A stretch of DNA of 64,000 nucleotides from Carya illinoinensis (taxonomy: Eukaryota > Streptophyta > Magnoliopsida > Fagales > Juglandaceae), in assembly GCF_018687715.1 (NCBI RefSeq), contig NC_056759.1, positions 6,712,501-6,776,500 of the forward strand, read 5' to 3'. The notes under the pieces are model-generated. The model saw only the letters and a program-made list of their open reading frames with translations. It made no database searches and was not told the DNA's origin. This document shows positions 32,585-46,240 of this stretch, one piece after another. Position numbers and translations under genes: made by a program. Position 1 is the stretch's first letter; each line of letters begins with the position of its first letter.

Positions 32585-35496
32585 TCAAACATTCTCTGAC
32601 GAGGATGGAAGGAGAGGCTGAGTAAGGGATGACTTGATGTGGCTTGTTGCCCTGTTGTTCTCGTACTCCGGTGTGGGCTGAATCGCAAGTTTTTCCTGTG
32701 CAAACTTCCTCTCTTCGCTTTTCCCCCACAGGACTAGGTACAATCCCACTATGATCAGCACTGCCCCAATTATCCTGTACATTTACACCCACAACAATTA
32801 ACCAGCTTGCTAGCTAGCTAGCATGTTCTCTGAGATAAAAGCGAAGCACGATGTTTTGCAGAAACATCCCTTCTCTTTCTTATGTTTCTATTTACTCCTT
32901 ATGTTAATCTTTATATAATTTTCAGGCTACTTTCAGAATTGAATTGCACTGGAGATCAGGCTCCCTTCAAAAGTAAACCAATTCCATGGTACCCCACCCA
33001 TTTTTGCGTATGGACACGGCTCCAAACACGACATAACATAATTTGGTCATTTGTATCTGTCAAATGTGTATGCAGTCTAACATATACCAATCCAAAATTC
33101 CTTATATATTATAGATGTAATGCAATTATATATCTAAGGACATGCATATGCGACCTTAGTAAAGCCTGACAGAATGGGGGATCATGATATCGTACAGTCC
33201 TTTTACATGTGAGTTTTACTATTTTTGATGCTAGGTGCATGTTGCTCATGGACATCATTTAATGGAATGGATTTTGCATATTGGATCAATCTCTTTTCTA
33301 ATTGTAAAAAGTAAGAATTTGTAAGATATCTAATTCCGGCATATGAGACTCTGACATATATAGAACTAATTACTGAAAGAGAGGAATAGATAGATAGATG
33401 AAGGGAGGACGTTATACTATGAAGAGAAGGGACTTACCCTCCCAAATAGAACTCTTCCCCCAAAGCAATGGAAGCCATAATAGCGACAACAAGAGTCTGA
33501 ACAGGTTGATACACAGCCACGAAGACAGGGCCCCCTCTGTCAATGCACCATATCTGTACAGCGAAGGCCACCCCTGATGCCACCACTCCCTGCAATATTT
33601 CCACAAAAACTTTTCTTCCTCATTTCATTTTCAACACCAACCATCCCCACATATTGCACAACTACTTTTGTATCCTTTGACAACTTAAAAGCATAGTTTG
33701 AACATACACATACACGAAATAAAGTTTCCTAGGAAAAATAAAATAAAGCTAGAGGCTTTGCCTCCATTGAATTGGCGAGACGTTAACGTTTCAGCCACTG
33801 GTTTGGTTTCATGCATGAACAAAGTTACCCTTCTAAATCTTTCAACACAGTCCACCCTCTTGTGTCTTGACACGCAAAAGAGAAAGATTGTACATACCCA
33901 TTTTCATATAAAGCTACTAAACGACACTCAAAAAGAGTTTGTTTGGAGTTTAGACTCATGTGTTGGGGTTCAGTCCGAATCCTTATTGAAAATGTCACTT
34001 TCTTCCTTCTTTTCCCCTTCTGGGCACGGTTTCTAATTCCTTTCTGAAGAAACGCTTGAGAGCGGAATGAATAATGATATATATAGACATGAATTTTTTT
34101 ATAATTCTTTTTAAAATTCTATTAATTTTAAATAGAAAAAGGATTTAAGTTTTTTATAAAAATTAATATTTATGATGAGATAAAATTATTGTAAAATATA
34201 TCATTTTCTTTAGGCTTATCACTCTCCTTGACCAGTAATTGTGCTCAAGCTGCAAGTATGACTGCTTGACTGATACGAGATTTTCTCGACACGAGCTCTA
34301 AGATTTTAGAGTAAGGAATAAAGGATGAATTGCAGGGAATCACTGACCGCATAGAGGATAGTGAAGAGCTCTCCACCAGAGTGAAACATCCAAGCCTGTG
34401 CATCTCTCTCAAAGATCAAAGCAATCACCACAAACTGTATGAGACCGAAAAAACACGTATAGGAGGTGACGGAGAGGCGAGCCGGGTACTTCTTAAGGAC
34501 CGGCGCTTGCAGCACCAGCCACGCGGACCATGACAAGCAATGGCCAATGAGGTAGATGCAGCCCAAGGTCCAGTTCTTCCCCGCTGCATCTCCTAGCGAT
34601 ACAAAAACCGGCGTTGTGTTGTGTAGTGTTTGTGCTGGGCTGTATACGGCTGGGCCTTTGTACAGTGTGATTACTGTGGCTCCGGCGACACAGAATGCAG
34701 TTCCGATCACCTTTGCTATGCCGTCTTTTCGATCTAGTCGTACTTTCTCAATCCTGCACATTCGGGCAATGAACAAACAAATTAGTTATTTGGATGTATA
34801 ACAAAAAACACGTGTTTGACCCACCAAAGCAATAAAAATGTTTCAAATAAAGAGACGGAGAAGGAGCGTTGAGCTTGCCTGAGTAAGGCTGCCATGAGAA
34901 AGGTAATGGCTGGGACGGAGTTTTGTATTGCTGATGCGAAAGTGGGAGTTGTGTTGTCCAAACCCAGCAAGTAGAATCCTTGATTTGCTGTTATTCTGTC
35001 GAGCAAAAAGAATGTGAAAAAAGCGACTATCTTTCAGTTTCGAGATAGTTTTGTGCTTAAACAACGAGGAAATTTAGCTGTCTTTTCTGTCAAGTTATGT
35101 ATATTCTGTGATCATACCCAATTAGTGCGAGGACGAAGAACTGAAGGAGAAAATTCAGAGTGATTGCCGGCCTCTCCTTCCTGATCAAAGAATTAGAAAC
35201 ATTAGTTACGATGATCATTTAGATCAAGAAGCAAATGAATTAGGAAATGGTTACTAGTTATGAGACCGTACGTACTTCTCTAGAAAATAGGCAAAGGGGA
35301 GGAGCATAAGCAAAGCGATAACGTTCCTATAGACAGGGAACACAAGTTTGCTAATGCCCATGTTGAGGGCGGCTCTGGAGACAACATGGAAGCCGGCATA
35401 GCCAAACTGCAAGGCCAGCATAGCCGCATGCAGCTGGAGTCTTTCAGGTATAGAGCACCACATTCTCTTTGCAGGGGCGGATCCGGTGTCAGCCAT
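32585..35496 (-). CDS. WAT1: WAT1 auxin/solute transporter of the vacuolar membrane (EamA/MtN21 family)
   Basis: Six exons on the minus strand: 35496-35276, 35180-35118, 34995-34879, 34753-34348, 33589-33438 and 32774-32585. Together they give 382 residues, against about 389 for Arabidopsis WAT1. Exon 1 encodes FGYAGFHVVSRAALNMG and the first helices. Later landmarks are TANQGFYLLGLDNT, RLSVTSYTCFFGLIQFV, VASGVAFAVQIWCIDRGGP and GEEFYLGG. The family has ten membrane segments in two EamA repeats and resides in the tonoplast. WAT1 moves auxin and is needed for secondary wall formation in fibres. All splice sites conserve phase. The donor after exon 3 is GC (CAG|GCAAGC) instead of GT. The start is the first ATG, in a MADTGSAPAKRMW context like its relatives. 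A TATA-like box is at 35599-35605 on the minus strand. Confidence 0.93.
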
Positions 35497-35598
35497 TGAA
35501 GCAGAAACAGAGAAACTAATTAAGACTTGGGAACTATAGAGGGAAGTGAAAAAAAGAAAGGGAAGTGTTGTGAGCTAGAAGAAGAGAGGAGATGGTGT

Positions 35599-35605
35599 AA
35601 ATATA
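35599..35605 (-). promoter_or_regulatory. Possible TATA box of WAT1
   Basis: The minus strand reads CACTATATTTACACC about 105 bp upstream of the ATG. Position is plausible. No other core element is evident. Confidence 0.4.
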
Positions 35606-36952
35606 GTGGAAGTGAGTGAGAGGAAATGGTGCCAATGTGGAGGAATGTGGCCCACAGTGGCCCCAAAAAAGAGATTACTTCAACTGTTGCTAACCTTCAG
35701 ATGTTTTTGGTTGTCTCCCTCATTCTTCTCTTTTATGCCCTCTTTCCTCAAATTAATACAAATTAAGTAACATGAGGATTAATCATGGTCATGACTCATA
35801 ATTAGATTTTTCTTTTTTTAAGGTTCATATTAAGTCAATGAGCATTTATGAAATTACATCTCCCCAACACATTCATGTTTGAGCATTGCATCCATTAATG
35901 AACATTTGCATATTTGATTTACTTTTCTTTCAGTATATGCCCTCATTAAGAAGGAACGGTTAAATTTTACAAAATGCTTAAATTGGAAAATGCTTACCAA
36001 ATTAACATTCTCTCTTCCTTTTAAAGATTCAAGGATAATTCAAATCACATCTGTACTTACCATAGATATTAAAATGAGATGTTATAAACTTATAATGTTT
36101 TTCTTAGGCGATTTCATTAACACACAATTCACAACTTATCACGGCTTAAGACCCGCACTTTTAGTTGAAATTTACTGCAATTTAGTTCTAGCGATCTAAA
36201 TAAAGCCAGAGTCACGTATGGAATAATCAATGTTACAATTGAAATCTTTAAAATATTCTAAGATACTTAACAACAATGCATAAAATTAGTGTGCCGCCTA
36301 ATGATACCGCTCAAGTATATTTAGTAATTAAAAAAAATAATTTTAAGTGTATTGATTATATTTTTTTATTTTTTAAAAATATTTAAATGTATAAAAAAAT
36401 ATAAAAAGAAAATTAGAATAAAAAAAAATAAACTGAGCTGCCGGCACAGTAACCGACTCTAACACAATATACGTACTCATTCACTTCTGTAGTCTGTCCT
36501 ACTTTACTCACAACATAAGACTGGTCATAAAGGGGATCGAACAGTGAAAGTGGCACAAAGAAGTATGGTACTGGCCTACTGGGTCCGTAGCTATAGGTCT
36601 TAATATCAAAATCTTAGTTTAATACCATTTTAATTATCTGAAGAAAGTTTAAATTATATCTAGATTCATATTTTAAATGATTAGTCAAGATTAAGAATAG
36701 ATAAATCATTATAAAATAAAATCCTATCCCCATATAAAACCGAAATGAAAATTTTCATATTTTCTTTGAATGCAATAATCGTATTAGCAACTTGATGGGA
36801 AATCCCAACATGTCTGAAAGACAACCCCAATGGCAAGACGTGAAGCTTGAAAAGGAGAGAACAATCGAGAAGTCAAAAGTACCTATATATTTATCGAGCA
36901 GGCCAGTATTGTTTTGTCGCGATGCCATTAATGATGATGATAATTGATCAGG

Positions 36953-37020
<68 letters not shown>

Positions 37021-40000
37021 GAGGTTGAGCCGCCATTGATAAATATATAGAGCGCACGAGGGGTGGTGGTGGTGGGTTCCCCATGCATTCCCATACCCCA
37101 TGAAGACCTTGATCAACCCCATCACATGAGCCCCCACGGCCTCACCTCACCCACACTGCGAATGCTAATTTACATGATTTATTGTATTTTTCTATCTGGA
37201 GTACTACACTGTTATATACAGATCCTGATCATCATGAAGTATTTTATTTCTTCAGTACCCATATTAATGCATGCAGTATTTTATGATCTGCATATATATC
37301 CGTGTATAGATATATATATCATGTGTGATTTATAATCTCTCTTTCTTTTCCTTTTTAATTGGGAATTAACTTTCTAGTAGTTGAAGTTGCTGATATAATA
37401 TTACAAACTTATAATCGGGTAGCTAGCCCTGATGAGCAGTTGAAAAGAATTTATACAATTAGTTATATAACCAAATTAAAGTCTTCCATAACAAAATGGC
37501 CGTTAAATTCTTTTAATTTTTTATAGAACAGATTCAATCATCAAAAGGTTAAGATTATGAAATGATAGCCTTTTGATATTATAGAAAAAGGGTCGATAGT
37601 AAAAGAATGAAAAACGATATTTATCATTCTTAATCACAATTACAGATATGATACATTTTTAAAGGATTTCATGTGTCAACCACTCGACATGTATTACATA
37701 GGTATATTGTGTGACTAAAGATGAAACAGTTTAGGATGAATGACTAAAGAAGTTATAGCCACAAAAAGATTTTATAAAAATAAATTTACAAAATTAAATG
37801 ATTTCATATGATACATTAGATCATTTATTATTTGTGGGTTTATTTTTATGAGATCACGTTATGCTAAAGTATTTTTCATATAAGGGAATCCAACTTTTCT
37901 TTTCTTTTTGTTATAAAAATATATAGAAGTTACATAATATTTGCAAGCTCATCATAATAAATTGAATTAAAGGATGTTTGTAAGATATTGTTGAATGGTT
38001 GATCCTCCTAGCCTTAATTTACAAACACCCTAATGAAGTGTTTCCACTAAGGTTTCCCACTCCTAAATCTTACTTAATTGTAGCCGTACTGCTCAGATAT
38101 CAATCCCCTGGCTTTAAGAAACATGATGCTCCCCCTCAATCGAGACAACCATCATTCTAAAATTCAAAAAAGGAGGCCCTGCCTGCCCAGCTAGTAACGA
38201 CTCTAACATTCACATTCCCTTTTTTTTTCATCTTTAGAAGCCCTATCTGACAGCCTAACCTGCTTTGTAATAATTCTTAGTTTCACACCACAAAAAAATA
38301 AGATGGGTTCCTTCTCGGAACTAGAAGGAATAAGGAGACTGGCATGCCTGGGTGAGTCTGACTCGGCCTGCATGAACCGGTCGGACTACCTCCTGACCAA
38401 GCTAGTTGTGATCTTACATAATTACATTTGCATGCTCAGGTTCTTTCTCATCTTTTTGGTCGCATAAGTACTACATGCCTGACAGCTTTTGTACATCTGA
38501 TCGAGTGTGCACCAGATCATGAGAATCTTGAACGCCATAATTCTCTGGTCGAGCCCTAGCTGCATGGGTTTGAATAGCTTTTTTGCTCCTACATGATCTC
38601 ATGTTTTGATGATCTTTCAAATTTCCTCACCAAAATGATAAAGGGTACATTTCTTAATTAATTTCCGGCTCATAGTAGAGAGTACGTAGCTAGAAGAAAA
38701 AAGAATATATATATATATACATCTATGTTTTGTCTTAATTTTTTTATATTATTTTAATGAGTCTTCTCATAATAATTTATATGTTTGCAAGTAACAAGAC
38801 AAATGTAACAGATCAGTATTATAGGAGATATCTATTCTTTGTATGTACATGCAGCTAAATTAATGTGTTTTTCATAAAGGAATTTAGAACAAATAATGTG
38901 AATTTAATAGCATTACGGAAGCTATGCGCACACATGATATGGTGGGTGACACGCACCAACAACATTACATGTTTTGGGGAGATCATGGACGGTGGAACAG
39001 TGAGCACATCGGGTTGGGGTGTGGGGTCAAAATTCGTATCAGCAATTGGGCTCTTCTGTCCTAGGCCAGCACCGGTGCTAAGTACTACTCTTTCAGCACA
39101 TCGGATTGGGGTTGGGGGTACGTGCCTATATAACCTTTTTGCAGTTTAATTCATGACATTTGAACCATCTTGTTTGGGCAGCTAGAAAGCCATTTTCTCT
39201 TACCAACTCAAATAATTCTTGAGAATATTAGATGATGAACAAGTCCCACATGCAGTTTAATTAGCTCAACCATAAGCTTCCCCACATATATTATATATAT
39301 CAATATATATACACACATAATCATCAGTTGGTAAAGGAGGCAATTGGGAGCTTTTTCTTTTGAAAAATACTTTCTTCGTCTTAAGTTTTATTATTTCTAG
39401 TCACACGATCTATCACGTGACATACTTTTTTATTTTTATTTTTTTTATTTTTTTATCATTGAGATATTTTATATATGAAGTCACTTAAGATGTATTGCAT
39501 CAATAAATATAATTTGATATGACAAAAATCTTTAAGATGGAAAATTATAACATCCCTAGTTCTATCTTTTTCTCTATGTAGTTGGGGGTTATTTTACTAA
39601 TTGTTCAAATCATTTTTATGTGGTTAAGGTACTTTAATTAGCATGTTGAGGTACCTTTTGGTGAAAAAAAAAAAAATAGAAGCAAAATTAACCTCATGTG
39701 GGAAAATCTTAACCAATATTTAACTTGAAATCAGTCGTTGGGATTTTTTAAAATAAATTATGGGATTGATGGAATATATAATACTTCATAGGGATATTCT
39801 TAATTAATTATAATTGCTACGTAGCATGCATATATAGAAGTAGATTAGTAGTAGTAGCACTAGGCCATGGCCATCAAAGTAATACATGATGTGCCTCTGA
39901 TAATTAATGGCATATATATAATTATAATAAGCTTTAATTAATATAATAATAATAATGCCTTGATGAGTACTGGATTTTATTATATATTATGCCTAGTTAA

Positions 40001-41487
40001 TTAGGATCGATCGGTTAAACATTGTGCAATGGCACGCCCTTAACACAATATCATATCGTAGCTCACTTTCGGAGCAACAAGGACATGACCTCGTCATGTT
40101 TAATCATCATAGGAAATTCATTTGGAATATCCCACATTTGATTTTGTGCTAATTATGTAAAATATCGCTTAGAATCGAATATCTTTGATTTAGATGAATT
40201 TTAATACTGTTTATACTTTATATATATATATATATATATATGGTGCCATTGAGACTAGGTGTAACACCAAAAGTTTTAGACATTAGAGGTTTATAAGACC
40301 TTGAACCTTGGGCATAGATGATTATGAAGTTATATTAGGCATACTAGCAATAAATGCTAGCTAGCTACTCTCTATCCCGACTTCTATCATCAAGTTATCA
40401 TATTCTTAAGTCAGTGTGTAGAATGCATATCATTCATATCAGTTAAATTGTAATATTTAATTTGTATGATTCAAATTTTAAAATTCATATTTCTAAATTA
40501 AATTATATCATATAAGTATTTTACTATGTATATTGTACACAAACATGAAAATAGATTTTTGTTTTTTTTAATTATCGATCTCCAGTCAATTGATGTAGTT
40601 TGTCTTAAATGACTTGATCATAATTAAGCCAAATACTTAAATAAAAGCTACTTAAAATAGATATATCAGCTAATTCGATTGAAAATGATAAAATTCAAAA
40701 TAAAGAACAACATGATTTTCTATATATAAATCTATTATTAACTGAATCAATGTTTCTAATGGATTTATTAGTTTCTTGAAGTTCCAGTGACAAACAAATT
40801 AGAAAAAGTTGAGAAGCGGCCTGCAACGTCTAGAATTACTCCTATATATATATATATATATATATATAATAACTTAAATCCAGGATGGGTCATATATATT
40901 TGGTTGTTTGCAATGAATAATAAAAAGCTAGGCTACCACGTCTCAATGGTAATATTAATTATATAACTACATATGTCTTGCAGCATAAATATTGTAATTT
41001 AAATATAAAATGTAAATTAAAAAAAATAAAAAAGACTGAAGGGAATTCTTCTGAAAAAGAAAAGCTCGATCGAATCTGGGGTTGGATTAAATATTTCATG
41101 ATTAATCTTTTCCATATGATCATTATATATATCATGAACCAAGGAAATTAATTACTTAGTTACAATTTGTGCCCCACTGATCTAGACAATACTAGCTTAT
41201 AATTAAGTACTAGAGATCTCTGAAATCTTTATTACAGCTTGTCTCAAAAAATTAAATTAATGGAAGAAAAAATAAATTTAATTATTTATATTTATCTTAA
41301 CATGATCAATATTAATACAACAATCTGGTGCATGCCATGCATCCACCAGAATATGCTGTAACAAATTAGAATTATATATACCACGGCCAAGAAGATAGAT
41401 TAATGTTTTTTTGTATTTATTTTCTTCTTCTTGTTTTCTGCACGAGGCTGTAGACATAATTCTCTTGCAAACTTCCAAAACACATTG

Positions 41488-41525
<38 letters not shown>

Positions 41526-42419
41526 TAATTATTTGTACAAGTTCCACGTAGATAAGCTTCGGGTAATATCTTTATAAAAATTTAGACCCCACCATGAAGG
41601 TATATATCACTGATCACTGGCTAGCTAGCTAGGTCTGTATATAATATGCATGCATGTTAGGTTTTCCATTTTAACAGAAAAAGTCATGCTTTCTAATAAA
41701 GAAACCATTATACATAGTGTTTTCTTTTCTCCTTTGGAAAGATCTCTATATCTTTACGTGCGTTGGCTCCTTTCAAGATTTCACTTCCTACCGATCGATC
41801 GATAAACCTGGCCGGCCTCTGATCTGTAATTTTCTTTATTGCTTTTTCATATTCTTTTTGGCCCCCCACAGAACGTACGCGATTCATTTACTCGATAGCA
41901 CACTATACATGGGAAGAGAAAAAGGGAAAAAAATAAAATAAAAATAAAAGTATCTGCTTTTCCCCCAAAAGATCATATAGCAACGTACATGATTTGATTT
42001 GATTTGGATAGGTGCATGTAATTAATTTCATGAATTGCATGTGCAATGATCCTTTAAATAATGCATTTTTTTTCCCACTGATGCTTATGGTCGATCGGTT
42101 TCCTTTCTTTTTGACTCAAAATCTTTCCTGATCATGATTTCGGCATTAATTCCGACTCATCAAAATTGACTCTATATATATATATATATATCAAAAATTT
42201 TATACAACTATTTAATAAATTATTTAATTTAATTTAAAATTTTACTTTTTCTTTGACTCGATGTATTTGAGTTTAAAAAATACATATTATTTTTATTATA
42301 AAATTACCAAATAATTGTGAGTTAATTGAGTGTGCATGATCATAATCACTTCTGATCTTCAACATAGATCATGTTTTTCGCCATACAATATTTACACGTA
42401 CGTACGCCGGCTTCGACAC
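35606..42419. other. AT-rich intergenic desert
   Basis: Almost 7 kb without a recognisable gene. Simple repeats: (AG)25 at 36969-37018, (AT)n near 40220-40242, 40842-40868, 41492-41522 and 42174-42192. 36290-36460 resembles the MITE-like segment at 31795-32060. A 95-codon frame at 38865-39149 has no family motif and biased composition and is not called. No known miRNA sequence was recognised. Confidence 0.5.
36969..37018. repeat. (AG)n microsatellite, 25 units
   Basis: Perfect AG run preceded by (AT)n. Confidence 0.97.
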
Positions 42420-42505
42420 CTCAAGGCCAACTAGTAATTTTTTTTGTAAGCTCAAGGCCAACTAGTAATTTTTTTTGTAAGCTCAAGCCCAACTAGTTAA
42501 TTAAG
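42420..42505. repeat. 31-bp tandem repeat, 2.8 copies
   Basis: The unit begins CTCAAGGCCAACTAGTAATT and ends TTGTAAG. Copies start at 42420, 42451 and 42482, the last being partial and diverged. A (CT)n tract (42512-42560) and (AT)n follow directly. Confidence 0.9.
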
Positions 42506-42509
42506 CCTA

Positions 42510-42575
<66 letters not shown>

Positions 42576-42998
42576 TAAGGTATTTATCATCTAGCCCTAT
42601 TTAAAAAGGGGAAAAATTAGCCAAAAAATCCTGAATTTTATTTATGTTAACGCATGCAACCTTATGGTACGTAATTCGAGTCATGATTCAATTGCTTAGT
42701 AATTCTTCTATAAGACATAATATATACGATCGATCGGGTGATTAATTTGTTCGTTTTCCTCTTGGTTTGTGGGAATTAAATATATAATTCCCAACCTTCA
42801 TAGCCCCTCATGGTAATGTGATTAGGGTATGTAGAAAAAACTCAAAAACAAATATACCAGCTAGCGTTAGGGAATAGGGATTACCCTTCAAAAGGAGTAG
42901 TTTGTACGTACGTACGTACACACACACATATATATATATACACCATTTATATATTCTTATCTTTTTATTTGAGGCTTTTTTCAGTTTTATTTATAAGA

Positions 42999-43165
42999 AG
43001 TGATATTTGTAATTTTAGGGTATACAACTGATCTTCTGCACTTCCATTTAAAAAAGTGGGTTAATCTAATATCTACATAAAAAAATTATATTTTTATAAT
43101 GAATCTCACTCTTTTCAAAATGAGTACGTTGATTTACACATTCTAAAATTGTATATAACATTACT
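42999..43165. mobile_element. MITE copy 2
   Basis: Left end AGTGATATTTGTAATTTTAG, right end read inward AGTAATGTTATATACAATTT: imperfect inverted repeats. The core TCTCACTCTTTTCAAAATGA matches copies 1 and 3. Confidence 0.6.
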
Positions 43166-43367
43166 CCTTATTTATTTCTTCCAGTTTTTGGTTTTTTCTT
43201 GCTAGCTAAACATACAATAATGGTAGATTGGAATCCCTTAGAATTTCTACCCACCTAGTGTGGAAGAAAGATAAAAGTAAGAGCCGTAGACTCATGCACC
43301 CACCAAGGGTGTAGCCCGGCAAAATGTCTTGATAAGACTAAATGTCTTTTTTTTTTTTTTTTCCAAA

Positions 43368-43535
43368 AATAATATTTACAGTCGCAGTTGTATAAGTACC
43401 GTGCAGTCTCTTTGAAAAAAGTGAATTAATACGGGATCCACATGAAAAAAATTAAAATTTTCAATTTTAGACCCCACTCTTTTTCAAAATGATTGCGCAG
43501 CATTTACATACTCCACGACTCTATATAGTATTATT
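43368..43535. mobile_element. MITE copy 3
   Basis: Left end AATAATATTTACAGTCG, right end read inward AATAATACTATATAGAGTCG. The core CCCCACTCTTTTTCAAAATG is shared with copies 1 and 2. The best-preserved copy in the window, 168 bp. Confidence 0.7.
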
Positions 43536-44965
43536 CTTTTTTTCCATACATTTTTTTATATTCTTAAACATTTTTTTTTAAAAGGTCTCGGTGGAAATCA
43601 TCGTGACCCCAAGCATTTCTCTCAAAGTAAAGTGAGTCCATAATATTTATAGAGTATTTAATGGCTTAAGAAATATATATGATCAGTTTACTCAAACTAA
43701 TAGTCATTGTCGTCTTGAGGTTCTATATATGCTTGATCATCTTGGAAAATCATGAAGTGAGAGGACCACTCCTACATTCTTCAATCAAGACCATCATCGA
43801 CTTCCCCCACCCCCCCCCCCCCCCCCCCCCCCCCCCCACCCCTCTCTCTCTCTCTTCATTTATTAGCTTACCTCTTTTGACATCCACGTTCATGGGAGTG
43901 ACAAGTTCTCCATTATCATTTTCCTTTAAATTACATCATATACAGCAAATTTGAGTAGAGACTCTTCAATTCTTGAAAGAGACACATATCTATGAACCCT
44001 ATGGTATATATAATGTCGTCCATATAAAGTTTTTAGGCAATGTAAATCTCACATATATGGATATATATTTAATGCCATCCTCTTCCGTGTTATAGTATTC
44101 AATTCCATCAGATAATTGACAAAGATTTCAGCTGAATCTATCTACTCCATTTATAGTTCAATTCCATCGACTGATCACTCACGATCATCTTGCTAGCTGC
44201 TGATATTGATCTTCGGAGTTCTGTAAAAAAATCTTTGAGAACATAAATAAATAAATATATATATATAGAGAAACGTACACTTTAGCCGGAATTAGACACG
44301 AGATTGGAATCTTAGGCTGATCAAAAGATGCTGCAACTATTTTCTTTCAAACAATCTGACAAGGAAGATACCTAACTGGTCACGCTCAAGAATCAAGATC
44401 TAATCCTCATCGATGGCTGTTGGAGTGGGTATGAGGTTGACTCTCATGATGAGTCAGTAGTGGACGACACATCGGTGGCCATTTCCTTCTCTTCAATTGT
44501 TCAGCAAGATCCCCCACCTCTCTTTATAGGCTTCTATATATTAATGTTTCTTTCAACATGCACTATATCGATCATGAGCTCAAATTCTATTACGCTCAAC
44601 AGGCGGCGTTTGTTATATATTGACGTACTCAACCAGAAATTCAACTTTCCCGGCTCGATTAGTCTTTCCATCATGATCATAATTAAAATCCTCCAAACTA
44701 CTAAGACAGCTGAGATGTAGTTAAAGGTTTTTACACCACAAAATTAATAGTCGCAAGTTTTTCCATTTCAAAAAAAAAAAAAAATAGTCGCAAGCTCCCC
44801 CCCCCCCCCCCCTTTTTTTCCTTTCTACTCTTAAAGAAAATACAATTTGCATATTAATTAAGAGTGCTGCAAGAAAATCAAAGAAAAAAAACAGGTTTTA
44901 GAAACCAAAAAAAAAAAAAAAAAACCCCTTTTCTTTTCCTTATCGAGAGAATTCTAGCTACAAAC

Positions 44966-44996
<31 letters not shown>

Positions 44997-46240
44997 TGCT
45001 TTGAAAAATTACAAATTAATGTTCAGGTTATTCATTGAGAATACAACTCAAAGTTGTCATTTTTGAGGGCACATAAGACAAGTACAGTTTCATAAAGTTA
45101 CGCAGAAATAAGTAATTTCCTCACATGTTGAATCCAAGTGCACTCCTAATGGCTCCACACACACATAAACATATATTCATTTTTGTGCATATATATAATT
45201 AATTGCCAGAAAATATTATTTACGCGATTGGATTAATCCATCATTCTAAGCTGCCAACACCAGCCGTCCAGATCAATACGTGGAGATTTCTTATTTAAAA
45301 CGAATCTACAACTAAAAATGATGAAAAAACAAGAAAGAATGAAGCCAACAATTTGATTGATGGGAACACCGCATTTAGCACGTACAGAAATGCGGGCAAT
45401 GATGATATTCAAGAAGAAATCTCATAAATCCTAAGAGAAAATGTATGTAGATACTAGATGTCGGTCCAGTGGCCACCTAGAAAATAACGCTAATTAGCAG
45501 CTAGCAGCTAGGTTTGATGTTAAGCCATGCGCTTACAAATTTGGGTTCATGGAGTCATAACTTGGGATACTCCTAAATATTAATTGTTATGATATTTCAT
45601 TGTCATTCTTTTTAGCCTTATGATCTGATGCCAGTCGAAGTTAAACGGATACTTTGAATGGGTAATGCTAAGTACAAATTTTAAATAGATAAATTTTGTA
45701 TAAAATTTTATAAAAAAATAGATTTTACTAAAAGAAATATTTTTTTATTACAATTTTTTAAAATAAAATTTACGTTTTTATAAAAGTTTGTACGAAATTT
45801 GTTAACTCAAATAAATCATTACTTTCTATTGGACTATGTCATTCATGGCCCAATGTTGGCCCAATGGTGCTAAAGCAATATTGCTAGTTACAACCGCATA
45901 AACATGGGGTAACCGGCTAGCCTATGTGGAAGAGAAAAGAAAAATATATAAAAAATAAAAATAAAAAGAAGCAAAAATGCAAACAGAAAAAGGAAAGAAA
46001 AAAAAAAAAAAACACTAAAAGGAAGAAAGCGAGATGCAAAGCAAACACGCATTTTCTCATATTTCATTAAGAAATCTAACATATTTCTCCACAGCCATTG
46101 AAGCACGCACTGGTATGTTGAAGCATTTCTCCACCAAGAAAAAAAAAAAATCTCTCTTAGATTTCATCGTTAATATATTTCTCCCAAACCCATTTTCTAG
46201 ATTTTTTCCAAAATCATTTTTAATGCATTTATGTTGTTTC
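43536..46240. other. AT-rich intergenic region
   Basis: No gene is recognised. Contains poly(C) at 43811-43837 followed by (CT)n, another poly(C) run at about 44797-44812, an (AT)n run near 44970-44995, and a short poly(A) insertion at 44746-44794. 45660-45830 is a palindrome-rich AT segment that looks like a dispersed repeat. Confidence 0.5.
44746..44794 (+). repeat. Tiny poly(A) insertion flanked by 12-bp direct repeat
   Basis: AATAGTCGCAAG occurs at 44746-44757 and again at 44783-44794. Between them lie only 25 bp, TTTTTCCATTTC followed by A(13). This has the form of an extremely 5'-truncated product of target-primed reverse transcription. Confidence 0.65.

Noticed and set aside
38865..39149. 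Possible small gene in the AT-rich desert
   Set aside because: No splice context, no homologous motif and no promoter. Likely chance.
36700..45000. MicroRNA precursors
   Set aside because: I scanned for sequences of common conserved plant miRNAs (miR156, 159, 160, 164-172, 319, 390-399) and recognised none. Novel miRNAs cannot be judged by eye.
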